A stretch of 64,000 bases of DNA, from the NCBI RefSeq assembly GCF_963676685.1, contig NC_092349.1, positions 79,000,604 through 79,064,603 of the forward strand, read 5' to 3'. Shown here piece by piece: positions 21,106-31,289 of this stretch (its first letter is position 1; the number at the start of each line of letters is the position of its first letter). Both the position numbers and the translations under genes were made by a program. Below the pieces are notes generated by a model. That model was not told the origin of the DNA. It did not search any database and worked only from the letters and a program-made list of their open reading frames with translations. The DNA comes from Mytilus edulis. Lineage: Eukaryota > Mollusca > Bivalvia > Mytilida > Mytilidae.

Positions 21106-23886
21106 TTAAAATCTGACAAATAAAGCAATCATACTAAATCTTAGAGGATTTTCACCAAAAATCCCATTTTTACCAGTACCCTTTACTATAATGTTGTATC
21201 TAGGCAAATAAATAACCTCCTTTATAAAATCTCTAAATCCGCCGTCTTTATATAAAAGTGGCCAATAAGGAGCAGATTTCCATTCAGGAATAACCAACAT
21301 GCATTTAGCCTTGTCCTTTATTATCTTGTTTATTGTCATGGCAACTAACGATGGAGGTGGCACTAACCAATTAGTATCACCTCCCCAAAACTGACTAAAA
21401 GCGTTTATTGCCTCAGTACCTGGGCACCAAATTCTCGAATTAAAACGAGAGCTCTGAGCGTTGTAATGAGTAGAAAATCTATCAACAGTAAAAGGGCCAA
21501 AAGTACAACTCAGATCATGAAAAACGTTCTTTTCGATGCTCCAATCATCAGGATCCGTATGTCTACTTAAAAAATCAGCATGCTTATTCTCAGTTCTCGG
21601 TACCCAATTGGTTTGTAAACCTATATTCTTCTTCGAGCAAGAATTGAGAATATCTGTTACAACCTTCTGTAATTTGTATTTTTTGCTACCAACATTCAAT
21701 ATATGTGTCACATTCTTATTATCAGAATTTACTTTAACGGTCTTATTCAAGAAATGAATCATATGAGTTCAAAACTCTTCTAACCGTCTCTAATTCTCGC
21801 CAGGTAGAACTTTCAAATTGTTCACCCGCGAACCAATTTCCATAAATCTCACGATTTTCACTATGAAAATCCAAAACTGTGGAAAAATATCCACCAAAGC
21901 CTACATCTGAGGCATCACAAAATAACTCAATATCATACATGTCAGTTAAATTAACAGAACAAATATCAACACCTACAAGATTAAGTGTTCTGCAAGAGTT
22001 TTTCCAAAAACCAAGCTCATCAATAGCTTCTACTGTTATTCTAACAGGTGCGTTCCAACTAGCACGCGCTTGAACACAATCATACAAAAATCTTGTGTTC
22101 CGTCTAACGATATCACCCAAAACGATTTGCATAGAAATCAGCTGACCAATAATACTAGCCAAAGTTCGAGCACTGAACAAAAGTACTCCTTTTCCAATCT
22201 CGCTTAAAATAAGACTCGCAGCTTTTTCTGCCTTGTCAATTCTCTCATCACTAACACAAATTTTGCCTATTTTTGTGTCCCAAACATAACCTAACCATTT
22301 AACATACTGTGAAGGAAACCAACTACATTTTTCATGTGCAATCAAAAATCCTAGAACTTCCAATTTTTGTTTAACCTCTTGACTGGTTTTAAGACACGAG
22401 CTTAAATCTCGATCACCACCTAAACCATCATCCAGAAACATGATGATTCTATTGCCTTCAGATCTCAAGTGTTTGACAAATTCTCGTAGTACTTTTGAAA
22501 AAATGTACCCAGCAGTAGCTAAACCAAATGGCAGTACATTAAAAACAAAGTATCTAACTTTGCCTTCAAAGTCCCATGAAAATCCTAAAAAACTTCTATG
22601 TATTTGACAAATCTCAATATGATGATAAGCCGACTTAAGATCAAAGGAAAACAGAAAATCATCCTTCTGAAACATATCTCGGGCTACTTTTGTATCTTCA
22701 TACTTAAATCTGAATTTGAACAAATGTATGTTTATGTGTCTACAATCTAGTACAAGTCTAGGTTTGCTCGATTTGTTGTATGCAACCGTTAAAGGGTTAA
22801 CTACCTGCGGAATTTTTTGTACCTCAGAAATACATTTTTTCTGTAAAAGATTGCTGATCTCATCTTGAACAAATTTCTTATTGTTTAATGACGATCTGTT
22901 GTTTTTAATAACAGCGTGTTGAGGCTCGGTTTTGAATGGTATTTTATAACCGTTTTCAATAACATCAATAATGTGTTTGTTTTCGGTAATCAATTTCCAT
23001 TGACCTATATTGACCTTGAGTCTACCAACTGGCGAGACGCATTCATGCTGAACTGTTGTATTCATATCAATACACATCACCGTGTGAGTATTTTTAACAG
23101 TATTTACTTTTGTATTTACAGACTTATTGCTTGAATCACTGACTAGAGGCGCAAAGTGGCCTTGTATTACATTAATATTATCAAAAACTAAAATTTGAGA
23201 ATAAGAATTACTTATCTTATTTTTCATGTCTGGACATTCGTCTACCCAATGACCCTTATTTCCACACTTGAAACATCTTCCAGGCTTAACGGATTTGGTT
23301 TCTTTCTCTGGATTTCTGCTATAAGGTGTTGGTCTTGGTTTGCCTTTCTTAACTTTTTCCGCCTTACTCTTTCTTTCTGCTCTAGACTGAGCCCTCATCA
23401 TCTTCTTTTCGTCTTCTGAGTCATCAGCGATGGGATTAGCTACGTACTCGCTGACGACTTTCCACCCAAGCTGGGAAGAGTCGGCCAGTTTTATAAGCTT
23501 TTGCCTTTCACGCACTAAGTCAATACCTTCAATAATCTTCATCTTCGCTGTCCGCACTGAATCAATTCCTAATTCTGGAGCTTCCAGGCTAGCTTTAGCT
23601 TCTTTCAGCTTGGTTAACACTTTCACCTCATGACGATACTGGTTTTCATTTCCTTTACGCTGAAAACTATAATTGTCAGTCATGGTTTCTTCAAGCTTGG
23701 CTATCTGAGTTTGGGAAATCTCCTGCTGTGACTGTGTGACTGTTGCAGATTTGATTGGAAAGATGAAAGCCTACTATCCATCACTGTAGTTATGCTGTTT
23801 AGAAGATCTTGCTGTGAAGAAGAAACTGCATTTTTCACCTCGCGTAGAATAACTGCCTTAATTGAATCGTCTAAATCGGTGTCCAT
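21106..23886 (-). pseudogene. DIRS gag-like/RT/RNase H region (frameshifted)
   Basis: Translation probably starts at ATG 23886-23884 (MDTDLDDSIKAV), directly abutting repeat A1. A short gag-like segment shifts frame near 23745 and continues in the 646-residue frame from 23683. That frame has a basic stretch, a CCHC zinc knuckle (CFKCGNKGHWVDEC, residues 137-150) and a reverse transcriptase with SFDLKSAYHH, VLPFGLATAG and FLDDG (residues 416-420) in place of YxDD. RNase H follows with LFCDAS and WRELE. The frame breaks again near 21750, apparently by loss of one base, and RNase H resumes in 21762-21106 (SDNKN, PRTENKHADFLSR) with the C-terminal extension usual for DIRS RT ORFs (NWLVPPPSL, WKSAPYWPLL). 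It ends at TAA 21106-21108. Confidence 0.9.
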
Positions 23887-24056
23887 CTTGACCAGTTCGA
23901 AGTTGGCGAGAGAATGGTCTGATAGGGAAATTAACCCGCCAAAAAATGACCATTCACGTGATACTACAATTAATATCACGTGTCCATACATATATCGAAA
24001 GAACCGTTAGTACAATAATTTTCCTCTATACTTCGAAACGCGGAAAATTATAAGTA
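23887..24056 (-). repeat. DIRS repeat A1 (5' terminal)
   Basis: Terminal copy of the 170-bp A repeat at the 5' end of the coding strand. The presumed start codon of the first ORF abuts its inner edge, so it must hold the promoter and leader. The outer edge ends ...TATAAGTA, then LINE sequence TCGAC. Confidence 0.92.
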
Positions 24057-24912
24057 TCGACTAATTCTATATTTTTGCCTTGTAATTTAAATTCAAATTT
24101 CCTTCGCACTTTGCCTTTACTAAATACCATACTTTTTGTTTTTGTAACATTAACTTCAAGTTTCCATAATTCACAGTAGTTCTGGAAAATATTTAGTGCA
24201 TTTTGCATACTTTCTGCTGAATCCGCCAGAATGACGGTATCATCAGCGTACAGTATGGCAAACAGTTTCATAATTGAATTTAACTCATTTTGACATTTTT
24301 CTTTAACTATCTCAAGGGGACATCCACCTAAATCAATAAAGAATTTTTCTAAGTCATTTAAAAAAATAGAAAAGAGAAAGGGAGATAGATTTTCCCCCTG
24401 TCTTACACCAGTTAGACAGGGAAAATATTCTGACTGTTGGTTGTTGTATTTTACACATGATTTAATATTGTTATACATATTAAAAATAACAGTAAATATT
24501 TTCCCTTTTATACCACTGTTCTGTAGTTTTTTCCACAGACCACTTCTCCATACAGTGTCGAATGCCTTTCGAAAATCAACAAAATTTTCCAAAAGATTGA
24601 TAGAGTGATATTAAGGCATGCAATACGAATAAATTATCGGTTGTAGAGTGACCTTTTCGAAATCCAGCTTGGTTGTATGAAATTAAGGAAATTTCATTTG
24701 CAAAAAAGGTTAACCTAGAATTAATTATTGATGTAAAGACTTTTCCTAAACAGCTTATTAATGTTATTGCTCTGAAGTTATCAGGATCCATGGTATCTCC
24801 TTTGTTTTTAAAAACTGGTCGTATTATACCAATAGTCCAGTGCTCTGGGATTATTCCGGTTTCTAAAACAATGTTAAATATTTTACAGTAAATATGTACC
24901 AATGCTGGAGTT
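24057..24912 (-). pseudogene. LINE reverse transcriptase half (interrupted by DIRS element)
   Basis: The upstream half of the LINE whose C-terminal half is at 18041-19358. On the - strand it encodes RT motifs: IPEHWTIGIIRPVFKNKGD, DNFRAITLISCLGKVF, QAGFRKGHST, DFRKAFDTVW, GVRQGENLSPFLFSIFLNDLE and the active site FAILYADDTVILA, ending GKNIELVDT at the DIRS junction. A small deletion or frameshift near 24590 separates the KGHST part from the DFRKAFD part, so the LINE was already defective or decayed later. The N-terminus and endonuclease are absent (5'-truncated near 24912). Confidence 0.88.
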
Positions 24913-25742
24913 GAATGTTATATATACTCATATTCACTTTAATAAATTTACCAACAGCATTAAGGACCTGATTGTCTTCACAGTTTAATAAATAAATAAA
25001 TTTATGCTGATTATCAAGTATAGAAAAATTTGGAATTCCTTGGCAAACAAAGTCAAAGAGAGCATCTCTATCTGATTTAAAATTTTCACACTTAGTTAAA
25101 AAATGAATTTCATCTTCAACACAGCCAGAGGAGCATTTTTTGCAAATTCTTTCATTTCGTGGAATATTTGAAAAACGACCAACTTCAATTTGAAGCTTAT
25201 GAGCAGAAATACGTAATTTGCATATAGATCTTCTAAAATCAAAGTTCTTAATTAAAGAAAGATAATATTTTCATAACCAAAATTCTGCTTAAATTTCACA
25301 TAATTAAAGTAAACAGTTTTCCATCAGAAGCTTTATTTTGGCTAGCATGCCAATTGCTAATATATTAAGTGTGAATTAATTAACAAGATATGTTCAAAAA
25401 TTTATATTGTCCGAAATGTTTTTCTTCTTGTTTAATTTCAAAAACTTCTAATACTTTTTTAACAAATGAGAACCAAGAAGTTATGTTAGATTTGTGAAGC
25501 TCTTGGCTGCATTTATAAGCATCTTTCAATAGACTGAATTCAGTTGTAAGATTTTCAAATCTATACCAGTATTTTACAATTGACTTTACAATATCATAAT
25601 GTAAGGGGAAACGTCCCAGTTCTGATAATACAGCAAAATTGACACTCCTTTTGTGTACACCAAGTATAAATTTAGAAAATTTAAGATGGAGATTCTCACA
25701 CTTAAGATTTTTAAAAATATTTTCAAGATTATGTTTATACAT
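24913..25742 (-). pseudogene. Second LINE, C-terminal relic
   Basis: A different LINE subfamily on the - strand. 25742-25380 is open and encodes NLHLKFSKFILGVHKRS and LSELGRFPLHYDIVKS. After stops and frameshifts the frame resumes near 25240-24915 with KLRISAHKLQIEVGRFSNIP and the zinc motif CKKCSSGCVEDEIHFLTKC. It directly abuts the truncated 5' edge of the first LINE, so that LINE probably inserted into its tail. Confidence 0.82.
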
Positions 25743-25751
25743 TGTAATAAC

Positions 25752-25991
25752 TTTTTACTATCCATACGAGCCCCAAGAGAAAAAAAGAAGCTTCCTTTTT
25801 CACTTGGGGCTCGTATGGATAGTACTCTGAACTGAAAGTTATTGTAATCGACTAGAAATGGATTGTTGAGACTTGATATATGTTTATACATTGTAGAAAA
25901 TTGTAAATAAATTAAAAAAAAAACAAATAATTTTTATTTTAGTGAGGTCCAGAAAAGGGGGGTCCATGCCTCAAATACCTGTGGGGAAATC
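25752..25991. repeat. Right inverted flank of the retroelement nest
   Basis: 25879-25991 is the reverse complement of 17791-17911. The hairpin (25757-25823, CTATCCATACGAGCCCC / GGGGCTCGTATGGATAG) and the CGACTAGAAATGGATTGTTG segment recur here. TGTTTATACATTGTA occurs on both sides of the hairpin block (about 25733-25746 and 25881-25895), which would fit a target duplication of about 14 bp. Confidence 0.75.
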
Positions 25992-26021
25992 CCCAGCAAA
26001 TAGTGACAGTTGGCGGGTAAG

Positions 26022-26323
26022 TTAGGGAGCTACAATTTGATTTTTATGGGGGGGGGGGGGGGGGGGGGCAGGATGAAAAATTTTGTCCTGCATTTTTTTT
26101 TAGTTGTAATCTCTGTCCTGCCTTTTTATTTTTCACTCTATTCGGTCCTGCCTTTTTTTTATTAGTTTATCCTGACTTTTTTTACCTAAATTGTCATCCT
26201 GCCTTTTTTGTTTTGCAAAGTGTCTCATCCTGCCTTTTTTTTACTCAAAACTCCTGTCCTGCCTATTTTTTTTCAAATTTCATCCTAGCCCCCCCCATAA
26301 AAATCAAATGGTAGCTCCCTTAA
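26022..26323. mobile_element. Poly-G MITE with TIRs
   Basis: The left end GGGAGCTACAATTTGATTTTT is followed by a run of about 21 G. The right end is the inverse (CCCCCCCATAAAAATCAAATGGTAGCTCCC). The interior is a series of CCTGCCTTTTTT words spaced 30-35 bp apart. A reverse-orientation copy lies at 50076-50333. No coding capacity. Confidence 0.82.
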
Positions 26324-26909
26324 TGATTTATTTAAATATGTTTTTGGAATCCGGAATTTCATATCTGTAACGGACTAACGGTCATTTATCCAGTGATTAT
26401 CTTTACTTTCATATTTCCTATTTTTTTGTAGAGACTTTCCAATCTTTTTGTTGCGAAAAATATCAGCTTGAGCATCTTTTTATTTTTTATTTACACGAAG
26501 GTATAACTTGGATGGTAAGCAGATCATATGAGGGTCAGTATATATATAATCAGTGTATAATCAACGATCAATGCATCAACTATCTATAAGGGTTTCGGAA
26601 CGAAATCATCCACTGGCAACCATTTTTGTTCACTGACACTGACACTGTTGAACAGTTCATGATGTTGTTGTCATGGTTAGGTGAGAAGGGACGGATTCAG
26701 CCATTTTAAAAAAGGGGGTTCCAACTGCATGTCCCCATTCAAATGCATTGATTGTCCAGAAAAAAGGGGGGTGTTCAACCCCCCCAGCACCCTCCCCCTG
26801 GGTCTGCCAATTAAGCGGAAAAAGGGTTTACCTGAAGAAAAATTGTTCTTGGTCAGTGCAAACAAATCTGTGAAGTGTTTTGAAAGGCTAACATATTACT
26901 CCCCCCGTT
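26324..26909. other. No gene recognised; possible MITE fragment
   Basis: A G/C-homopolymer-rich segment at 26690-26815 starts GGGACGGATTCAGCCATTTT and ends near GGGTCTGCC. It resembles the terminal word of the hAT-like family at 37534 and 41330 but is more diverged. The rest is AT-rich spacer. Confidence 0.35.
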
Positions 26910-27083
26910 TAAAGAGGGTAGTAATACACCTTATTGCTATTTGTCCTTTAGTTTTAGCCGCCATTACTGGATATCACACAGGTTCCCGTGAAATTTTCAC
27001 GTCATAAAACAAAAGATCTGATGCCACAATGGAAAGTGAGTTTTGCATGCATCAAAAGTTCAAGCGATAAGGTGTATGGGGGT
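26910..27083. repeat. Weak inverted-repeat element
   Basis: GTAATACACCTTATTGCT near 26920 and AGCGATAAGGTGTATGGGGG near 27064-27082 are imperfect inverted repeats about 145 bp apart. Non-coding; a small MITE is possible. Confidence 0.45.
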
Positions 27084-27404
27084 ACCTTCATGCCATATAT
27101 ATAGCAATAAAAATTTCTTGCCCAATGACGTTAACAGTAATTTTTAGTGCCTGACGATAAAATGTACTCCTTCTTTTAGACGATAAAAAAATCTGTTGAA
27201 TTTGACAAATCACACTATTTTTTTCTCTAAAAATTATAGTAACAATATTTATTTGAGACATCTGACGAATCACGATAAGAATATTTTGACTAATCTTAGC
27301 AAAATTTTAACCAATTTGACACTTATGCCTAATGGTAGCCGAAATGACCGGCCCCTGATGGTAAAGGGCAATTGCCACCCTCATGAAACAGTCAAGGGAC
27401 TTAT

Positions 27405-28380
27405 TGACATAAGTGATTTTTAAATCACTAATTTAACTAAGTAGCAAATAAGAAGTTTTGTCACAAATTGTAAATTTGTAGTTTTAACAAAATTTTAACC
27501 ACATAGGTTTAGATAATCATGATAATCATGATAATATCTTTTTATTGGTAAAATTGGGAAAAAATGAACAAGGGGGAGAGGGGTGTTGAAATTAGTGGAC
27601 TGGAGTTTATAAAAATAATGATACTGAAAGAAGTGATTTTTTGACAGGAAATTGAGGTATGATACTAGAACAAGTGCATTTTTATGTCATTAACCCAGAT
27701 TCAGTACAAGGTAATCACCTGGTCACACAGATGTTGGTTCTGATAATTTAAGCAACATAATTGGTCCTTGATTATTAGTATTCTATATTTAAAGCTACAT
27801 TAAAATTAAATCACTTAGTCTAGAGATTTATTATTGATTATTTTGTACTACTCAAATAGGTGATTATTTATAAAAGAAAGACAACTCTTACTTACTTAGT
27901 CGTATAAGATAAGCAAAGTCAGTATGTTAAATTTGATGTATGCCTTTTTGTGCTTCTTCGTTACATTTGTTGTTTTTATAGTGATATTAAGATGATAACA
28001 CAATATTGACTGCTGTACCCCTATTTTTGACATTTTTACTCTTTGAGTATGTTTGTTTTGTTCATGCATAGTTTACAATGTAATTGAATTTGATACGACT
28101 GTCATACAAGTGAGAGGTTTAGCTAGCTATAAAACCAGGTTCAATCCACCATTTTCTATGTAAGAAAATGCCTGTACCAAGTCGGGAATATTACAGTTGT
28201 TATCCATTCGTTTGATATGTTTGGACTTTTGATTTTGCCTTTTGATTTTGGACTTTCCTTTTTGAATTTTCCTCGGAGTTCAGTATTTTTGTGTTTTTAC
28301 TTTTTACAACCTTTACAAATATATATATAATATTGTTACTTAAATCAGTGATTTTCAAAAATCACCAATTTAAGTATTAA
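27405..28380. repeat. Interval bounded by related hairpins
   Basis: AAGTGATTTTTAAATCACTAATTTA near 27411 and AAATCAGTGATTTTCAAAAATCACCAATTTA near 28343 are each palindromic and similar to each other in inverted orientation. They may be the ends of a non-autonomous element of about 970 bp. There is no ORF inside. Confidence 0.4.
28085..28322 (+). repeat. Dispersed mussel-type repeat
   Basis: A segment with GAGAGGTTTAGCTAGCTATA, ATCCATTCGTTTGAT and CCTCGGAGTTCAGTATTTTTG. Its 3' part recurs in reverse orientation at about 56455-56585. I recognise it as a high-copy bivalve sequence, probably a truncated retroelement tail. Confidence 0.65.
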
Positions 28381-28499
28381 CCAATGGGTTTGGCATTTTT
28401 TCCCAAATTAGATATTTATAACCAAATGGTATATGTTATTTTTGTATACTTATAAATTTATACTACACTTCCACATTATCTTATTAAACAAAAGTTTTC

Positions 28500-29060
28500 T
28501 TATTTAATTAAATGGTCGTTTGGTAAAGCTGAATGTAGATATATTTGCTGCAACTCATTTAAAGCCTTCTTCTCTAATGAGAAAGGTAAATATGCTGGAT
28601 ATACTTACTGGAGGTGTGATGAAATGATTGAAGCTGTTAATTTTCTCCTTGATAATATTTATGTACGTTTCGGCAACAAAGTTTTATCGACAGGTTGTAG
28701 GTATCCCCATGGGCACTAATTGTGCCCCTCTAATAGCAGACTTGTTTTTGTACTGTTACGAATCACAGTTTATGACTAAACTCAGTAAAGACACGTCGAA
28801 ATTGCATTTAATAGATAAATTCAACAACACTTACTGTTATCTTGATGATATTTTTTCGTTAAATAATCAAAAAATTTCTCAATATACTGTTGAAATTTAC
28901 CCCAAGGAACTTACTTTAAATAAATCAAATTTTTCGGTAATAACTGTCCTTTCCTGGATTTAGATATTAGGTTTGTTCCTTTGGCAGCATCTTACAGTGT
29001 TTATATTTCACAACTTGTTCGCTATGCCCGTGTCTGTTGTGAAGTTTTTGGAAAATGACG
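28500..29060 (+). pseudogene. Penelope-like reverse transcriptase fragment
   Basis: The frame at about 28628-28963 encodes RT motifs FYRQVVGIPMGTNCAPLIADLF and NTYCYLDDIFSLNN (the catalytic aspartates). It continues past a frameshift with CPFLDLDIRF and near 29000 with SVYISQLVRYARVC. Sequence upstream of 28628 also aligns with the RT but is out of frame. Loss of frame and missing ends make it a dead copy, in the same orientation as the C-terminal relic at 31290-31977. Confidence 0.82.
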
Positions 29061-29690
29061 CAGTCATTGTTCCATAACTGCCGACCTGAACTTCATTACA
29101 TTGCTCTGCCTACCGCGCTTGGTTTCGTATTTCTTATTTTCCAAACAAACTGGAATCTGCTTGTGTTATCATTATGCATCATTGTGTAGTATTAAACCAG
29201 CCAGGACCCAGTTTACACTGGTTTTTGCTTGTATTCCACTACACTCGAACAAAGTGTTGTAGTTTGACGGGAACCAGTTTTAGAATTTGTAAACTACAAA
29301 ACGTAATCGGTTATTGTTCATTCCGTTTTGGTGTTTCATACCGACTTATATGGTTTGAATAAGCTTAAGACCATTCAAACATTAATGTGATAGGTATATT
29401 AAAGATTGTTTTACAAAAGGATTGAACTGTTTTACTTTCAAAGTCGTACTATAGGGATATCTGTCATATACGGATTTCCACTCTTACCGGTTAATTTCTT
29501 CTTTTACACGTGCTTTGGAAACTTCCTGTTTAATCGCAAGTTTTAAAATTGTTTTTGAGTGAATTAAACTTATTTTAACAATCATGAAGCGTTCCAGAAT
29601 CATTTTAAAGCAGTTTCTTCTTCTCTTTGATGATGGAAAATAGGTTTTCTCAAGAAAATACCGCAAACGATCGCAGAGGAATTGAAACGT
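29061..29690. other. No gene recognised
   Basis: It may hold decayed flank of the Penelope-like copy, but I cannot align coding sequence with confidence. An ORF at 29484-29699 (- strand) is unremarkable. Confidence 0.35.
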
Positions 29691-29693
29691 ACA

Positions 29694-30235
29694 AGTCAAG
29701 TCGGCACCTGGTTAAATTGGCATCTAGTCAAATCGGCACCTATTCGACGTCAATTCGGCATCCAATAATATTTGATATAATATTTTCTATTCAATTAATT
29801 AATTACTGTTACCAAGTACATAGTGAATATGTTGTTGTGTATTTTGGTAAACCACGAAACGAAAGTGAATATGTAGTGTATAAAGGTAAACAACGAAGCC
29901 CTTACCAAAGCTGTTGTTTTAACAATTAGACAATTTGTGTAATTGTAAAAACAAGTCAATTATTAAAATAAAATGGAAAACTGTGAGTCCCTTTCAATAA
30001 ATCAAACTTTCATGCCAAATAATTAGCAAATTTAAGGTGTTTGTTTTTCAGTAAAGTTTAAACAGCATTAAACCAACAATCCTGTAAAATGCTCAACTGG
30101 TTAAAATAATGCAGAAAAATACACAATATCTCATGTATTAGTCCTGGCAAGGCTATTTTATTATTTTTCTGGGACGCCTTCCTACGATGTTCAGGTGCCA
30201 ATTTAACTAGGTGCCAGTTTGACTAGAATTCTTTG
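29694..30235. mobile_element. 540-bp MITE with about 40-bp TIRs
   Basis: The left end GTCAAGTCGGCACCTGGTTAAATTGGC is matched inversely by GCCAATTTAACTAGGTGCCAGTTTGACTAG near 30196-30230. The left end itself repeats the word TCGGCACCT. It contains no transposase ORF. Confidence 0.7.
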
Positions 30236-30343
30236 ACAAATGTTTGAAACTATCTGAGTTTCATTAGACCTTTGATAGCAGTAACAAAAAGATTATTTAC
30301 TTAATATTTTTTGGGAGAAGGGGGTTCAGACTGTGTGGCATCA

Positions 30344-31054
30344 GGTCTGTTTGTGCCCAATACATTTTCACACCCTACACGTTCGCACATTCACACTCTA
30401 CTCATTCACGCCCAATTTTAATTCAAATTCAAGTTGAATAATTGGAAAATTATGGTTGTTGTTTTAAATTGCTTTGGTGTAAATACTGAATGTATTTATA
30501 GCTTGGTATGAGTAAAACATTGAAGATTTTAAAGGAAAAAACACAAAAGATAATTGTTTTTAACAGCTTGGTCCCATTGATCTGAAACAACGAAACAATA
30601 AAACATAGAAACCAAAATATAGCAATCCACTAATATAACCAAAACATGATAAAATTTATTCAACACGCAGAAACAAACATAGTCAGAATCTCACTTCATT
30701 TTGAAACAAGTCGATGAAACAAGTTATAGCAATACACTAACCAAAACATGATTAAGAGTTATTCAACACAAAATAAAACGTTGACAAAATACCACTTTAT
30801 TTAGAAAGGATTATTATTATTTTTAGCAATACCTTATCCAAAACATAATTAAGATTTATTCAACACAAAAAAAAAATTGCTGTCTCACTTTATTTTGAGA
30901 CAATGACAACAATTATACTTATAAGAAAACACTTGCTTACATAGTTATTAAACACAAAACCAATTAAGATTGGGTGCGAACATGTAGGGTGTGAAAGTGA
31001 AAGGGGTGAAAATGAGTGGGCGCAAACGTGAATGGAAGCGAACGGACTCAGATT
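30344..31054. mobile_element. 710-bp element with TIRs and internal tandem units
   Basis: The left end (GTGCCCAATACATTTTCACACCCTAC) and right end (GTAGGGTGTGAAAGTGAAAGG...GCGCAAACGTGAATGG) are inverted repeats of about 80 bp built from phrases such as TTCGC(A/G)CCCA. The interior has three loose units of about 110 bp with CCAAAACATGATTAAGA. The right end recurs in reverse at 50505-50712. Confidence 0.72.
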
Positions 31055-31289
31055 CAGACTATGTACCAGTGAGAAATATACAAGCATTTCTACAGTATTT
31101 ATTTGTACAATTCAGCTAGTCTTGACCTATTCATTTGTCTTAAAAACCCAGCCAGTTGTCACCTTCACTTCACACACACACACATATACGAATATCAATT
31201 ATATGCTTACGATACATGTTGCATTGTTAAACTAATTACGGTATGTGAAAATCAAGACTTGCATAAAAACTATCCCAATATTAGAGACA

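Larger units (their letters stand above)
19359..24056 (-). mobile_element. DIRS-order retrotransposon with split direct repeats
   Basis: This element of about 4.7 kb is read on the - strand. Order: repeat A1 (24056-23887), gag-like and RT/RNase H region, tyrosine recombinase, B1 (20029-19955), A2 (19957-19788), a 354-bp spacer, and B2 (19433-19359). The order A1-ORFs-B1-A2-B2 is the hallmark of PAT/Ngaro-type DIRS elements, which replicate through a circle and integrate with a tyrosine recombinase. There is no target duplication: only the trinucleotide GTA (TAC on the coding strand) is shared at both ends. The coding region carries two frameshifts and one nonsense change, so the copy is non-autonomous now. 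The A copies match without indels and the B copies differ at one base, which suggests a fairly recent insertion. Confidence 0.93.

Noticed and set aside
23887-23991. Start at MYGHVILIVV for the DIRS gag-like ORF
   Set aside because: That start lies inside the terminal A repeat and also exists in the A2 copy without an ORF; the ATG at 23886 fits the repeat boundary better.
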